From: Dactylosporangium sucinum
GTDB taxonomy: Bacteria > Actinomycetota > Actinomycetes > Mycobacteriales > Micromonosporaceae
Assembly (NCBI RefSeq): GCF_014647515.1
Contig: NZ_BMPI01000002.1
Coordinates: 111,484-175,483, forward strand
Length of the DNA: 64,000 nt
Reading direction: 5' to 3'
A program made the position numbers and the translations under genes. Each line of letters starts with the position of its first letter. The stretch's first letter is position 1. Shown in pieces: positions 63,527-64,000 of this stretch. The notes under the pieces were generated by a model. It worked only from the letters and a program-made list of their open reading frames with translations, searched no databases and had not been told where the DNA came from.

Positions 63527-64000
63527 GGCTCCTCCTGGGCGATCCGGCCCGCGCGCAGGCGCACGACGCGGGGCAGGCGGTCGATGGTGGTCTGGCGGTG
63601 GGCGATGACGAGCACCGTGCGGTCCGCGCGCAGCCGGGCCAGGGCGGCCTCGATGCGGTGCGCCGTCGCCGGGTCGAGGTCGGCCGTGGCCTCGTCCAGG
63701 AGCAGTACCTCCGGGTCGATCATCGCGGCGCGCAGCAGCCCGACCAGCTGGCGTTCGCCGGCCGACAGCCGCTCGCCGCGCCGGCCGAGGTCGGCGTCGA
63801 ACCCGCCGGGCAGCCCGGCGACCCAGCCGGTCAGCCCGAGCCGGTCGGCGGCCCGGGCGAAGTCGTCCCGCCCCGGCCGGCCGGGCGTGAGGGCCAGGTT
63901 GTCGGCGAGCGTGCCGCCGACGAGGTGCACCTGCTGCGGGATGAGGACGAGCCGCCGGCGCAGCTCGCCCGGGTCGAGCGCGGCCAGGTCGGCGCCGCCG
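63517..64000 (-). CDS. ABC transporter ATPase domain (5' part outside window)
   Basis: The last 161 residues of a transporter ATPase with Q-loop region IPQQVHLVGGTLADNL, signature LSAGERQLVGLLRA, Walker B VLLLDEATADLD and the switch His in VIAHRQTT. The form is that of exporter-type (ABCB-like) half transporters with fused membrane domains. As the upstream member of the siderophore operon it probably exports the siderophore or imports the ferric form. Confidence 0.85.
   Translation of the reverse strand, partial: GGADLAALDPGELRRRLVLIPQQVHLVGGTLADNLALTPGRPGRDDFARAADRLGLTGWVAGLPGGFDADLGRRGERLSAGERQLVGLLRAAMIDPEVLLLDEATADLDPATAHRIEAALARLRADRTVLVIAHRQTTIDRLPRVVRLRAGRIAQEEPCR

Overview
The window is very GC-rich (roughly 74%), has dense genes with many 4-base start/stop overlaps and frequent GTG starts, and carries an actinobacterial type VII secretion (ESX) locus. 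This suggests a filamentous actinomycete, most likely of the Micromonosporaceae (Actinoplanes/Dactylosporangium-like); that assignment is inference from gene content and style. No rRNA, tRNA, CRISPR array, phage or intact insertion sequence was seen.

Layout. (1) 1-10.9 kb: type VII secretion core (eccC truncated at the window edge, eccD, mycosin, a small unknown protein, eccE, eccB, then two helical WXG-type candidate substrates). (2) 11-29.8 kb: a catabolic island. It holds a cyclase-family hydrolase, a membrane protein, an IclR-type regulator, a six-gene oxidative operon (13.7-20.9 kb), an amidase-like gene and a nine-gene operon (22.98-29.7 kb). The second operon contains, side by side, relatives of the enzymes of plant chlorophyll breakdown: a chlorophyllase-like hydrolase, a pheophorbide-oxygenase-like Rieske protein, two red-chlorophyll-catabolite-reductase-like proteins and an SDR strongly like chlorophyll b reductase (NYC1/NOL). 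(3) 29.9-32.7 kb: a deacetylase-glycosyltransferase fusion with a small membrane partner. (4) 43.4-32.7 kb, minus strand: one long operon for surface capture and import (WxL-like protein, DUF916-type protein, lipoprotein, branched-chain-type ABC importer with a triple fusion, a neocarzinostatin-like sortase substrate and a second sortase substrate). (5) 43.9-50.2 kb: hydrolase, GMC oxidoreductase, TetR regulator, Baeyer-Villiger-type monooxygenase and a secreted esterase. (6) 50.3-54.7 kb: a large SARP/AAA regulator and an APH-like kinase, then a scar of two broken genes. (7) 55.1-64 kb, minus strand: a siderophore operon making 2,3-dihydroxybenzoate and N-hydroxyornithine, with a reductase and an ABC exporter fragment.

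The most interesting reading is that regions 2, 4 and the secreted esterase form one regulon. A 17-bp palindrome of the type GTTTCSC-N3-GYGAAAC lies in front of the regulator itself, both catabolic operons, the amidase, the cyclase/membrane-protein pair, the surface/import operon and the secreted esterase. Together these could release, bind, import and break down a chlorophyll-type tetrapyrrole (or another large ring compound) found in plant litter. The homologies and the shared sites are visible in the sequence; the substrate is inference.

A second feature is a family of long perfect hairpins (22-bp stems, 15-16 nt loops) at 4.26, 43.73 and 48.61 kb, with compensating base changes between copies. 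A single arm of the same element lies in frame inside a hydrolase gene at 44.47 kb. Each copy has GC-rich repetitive DNA beside it.
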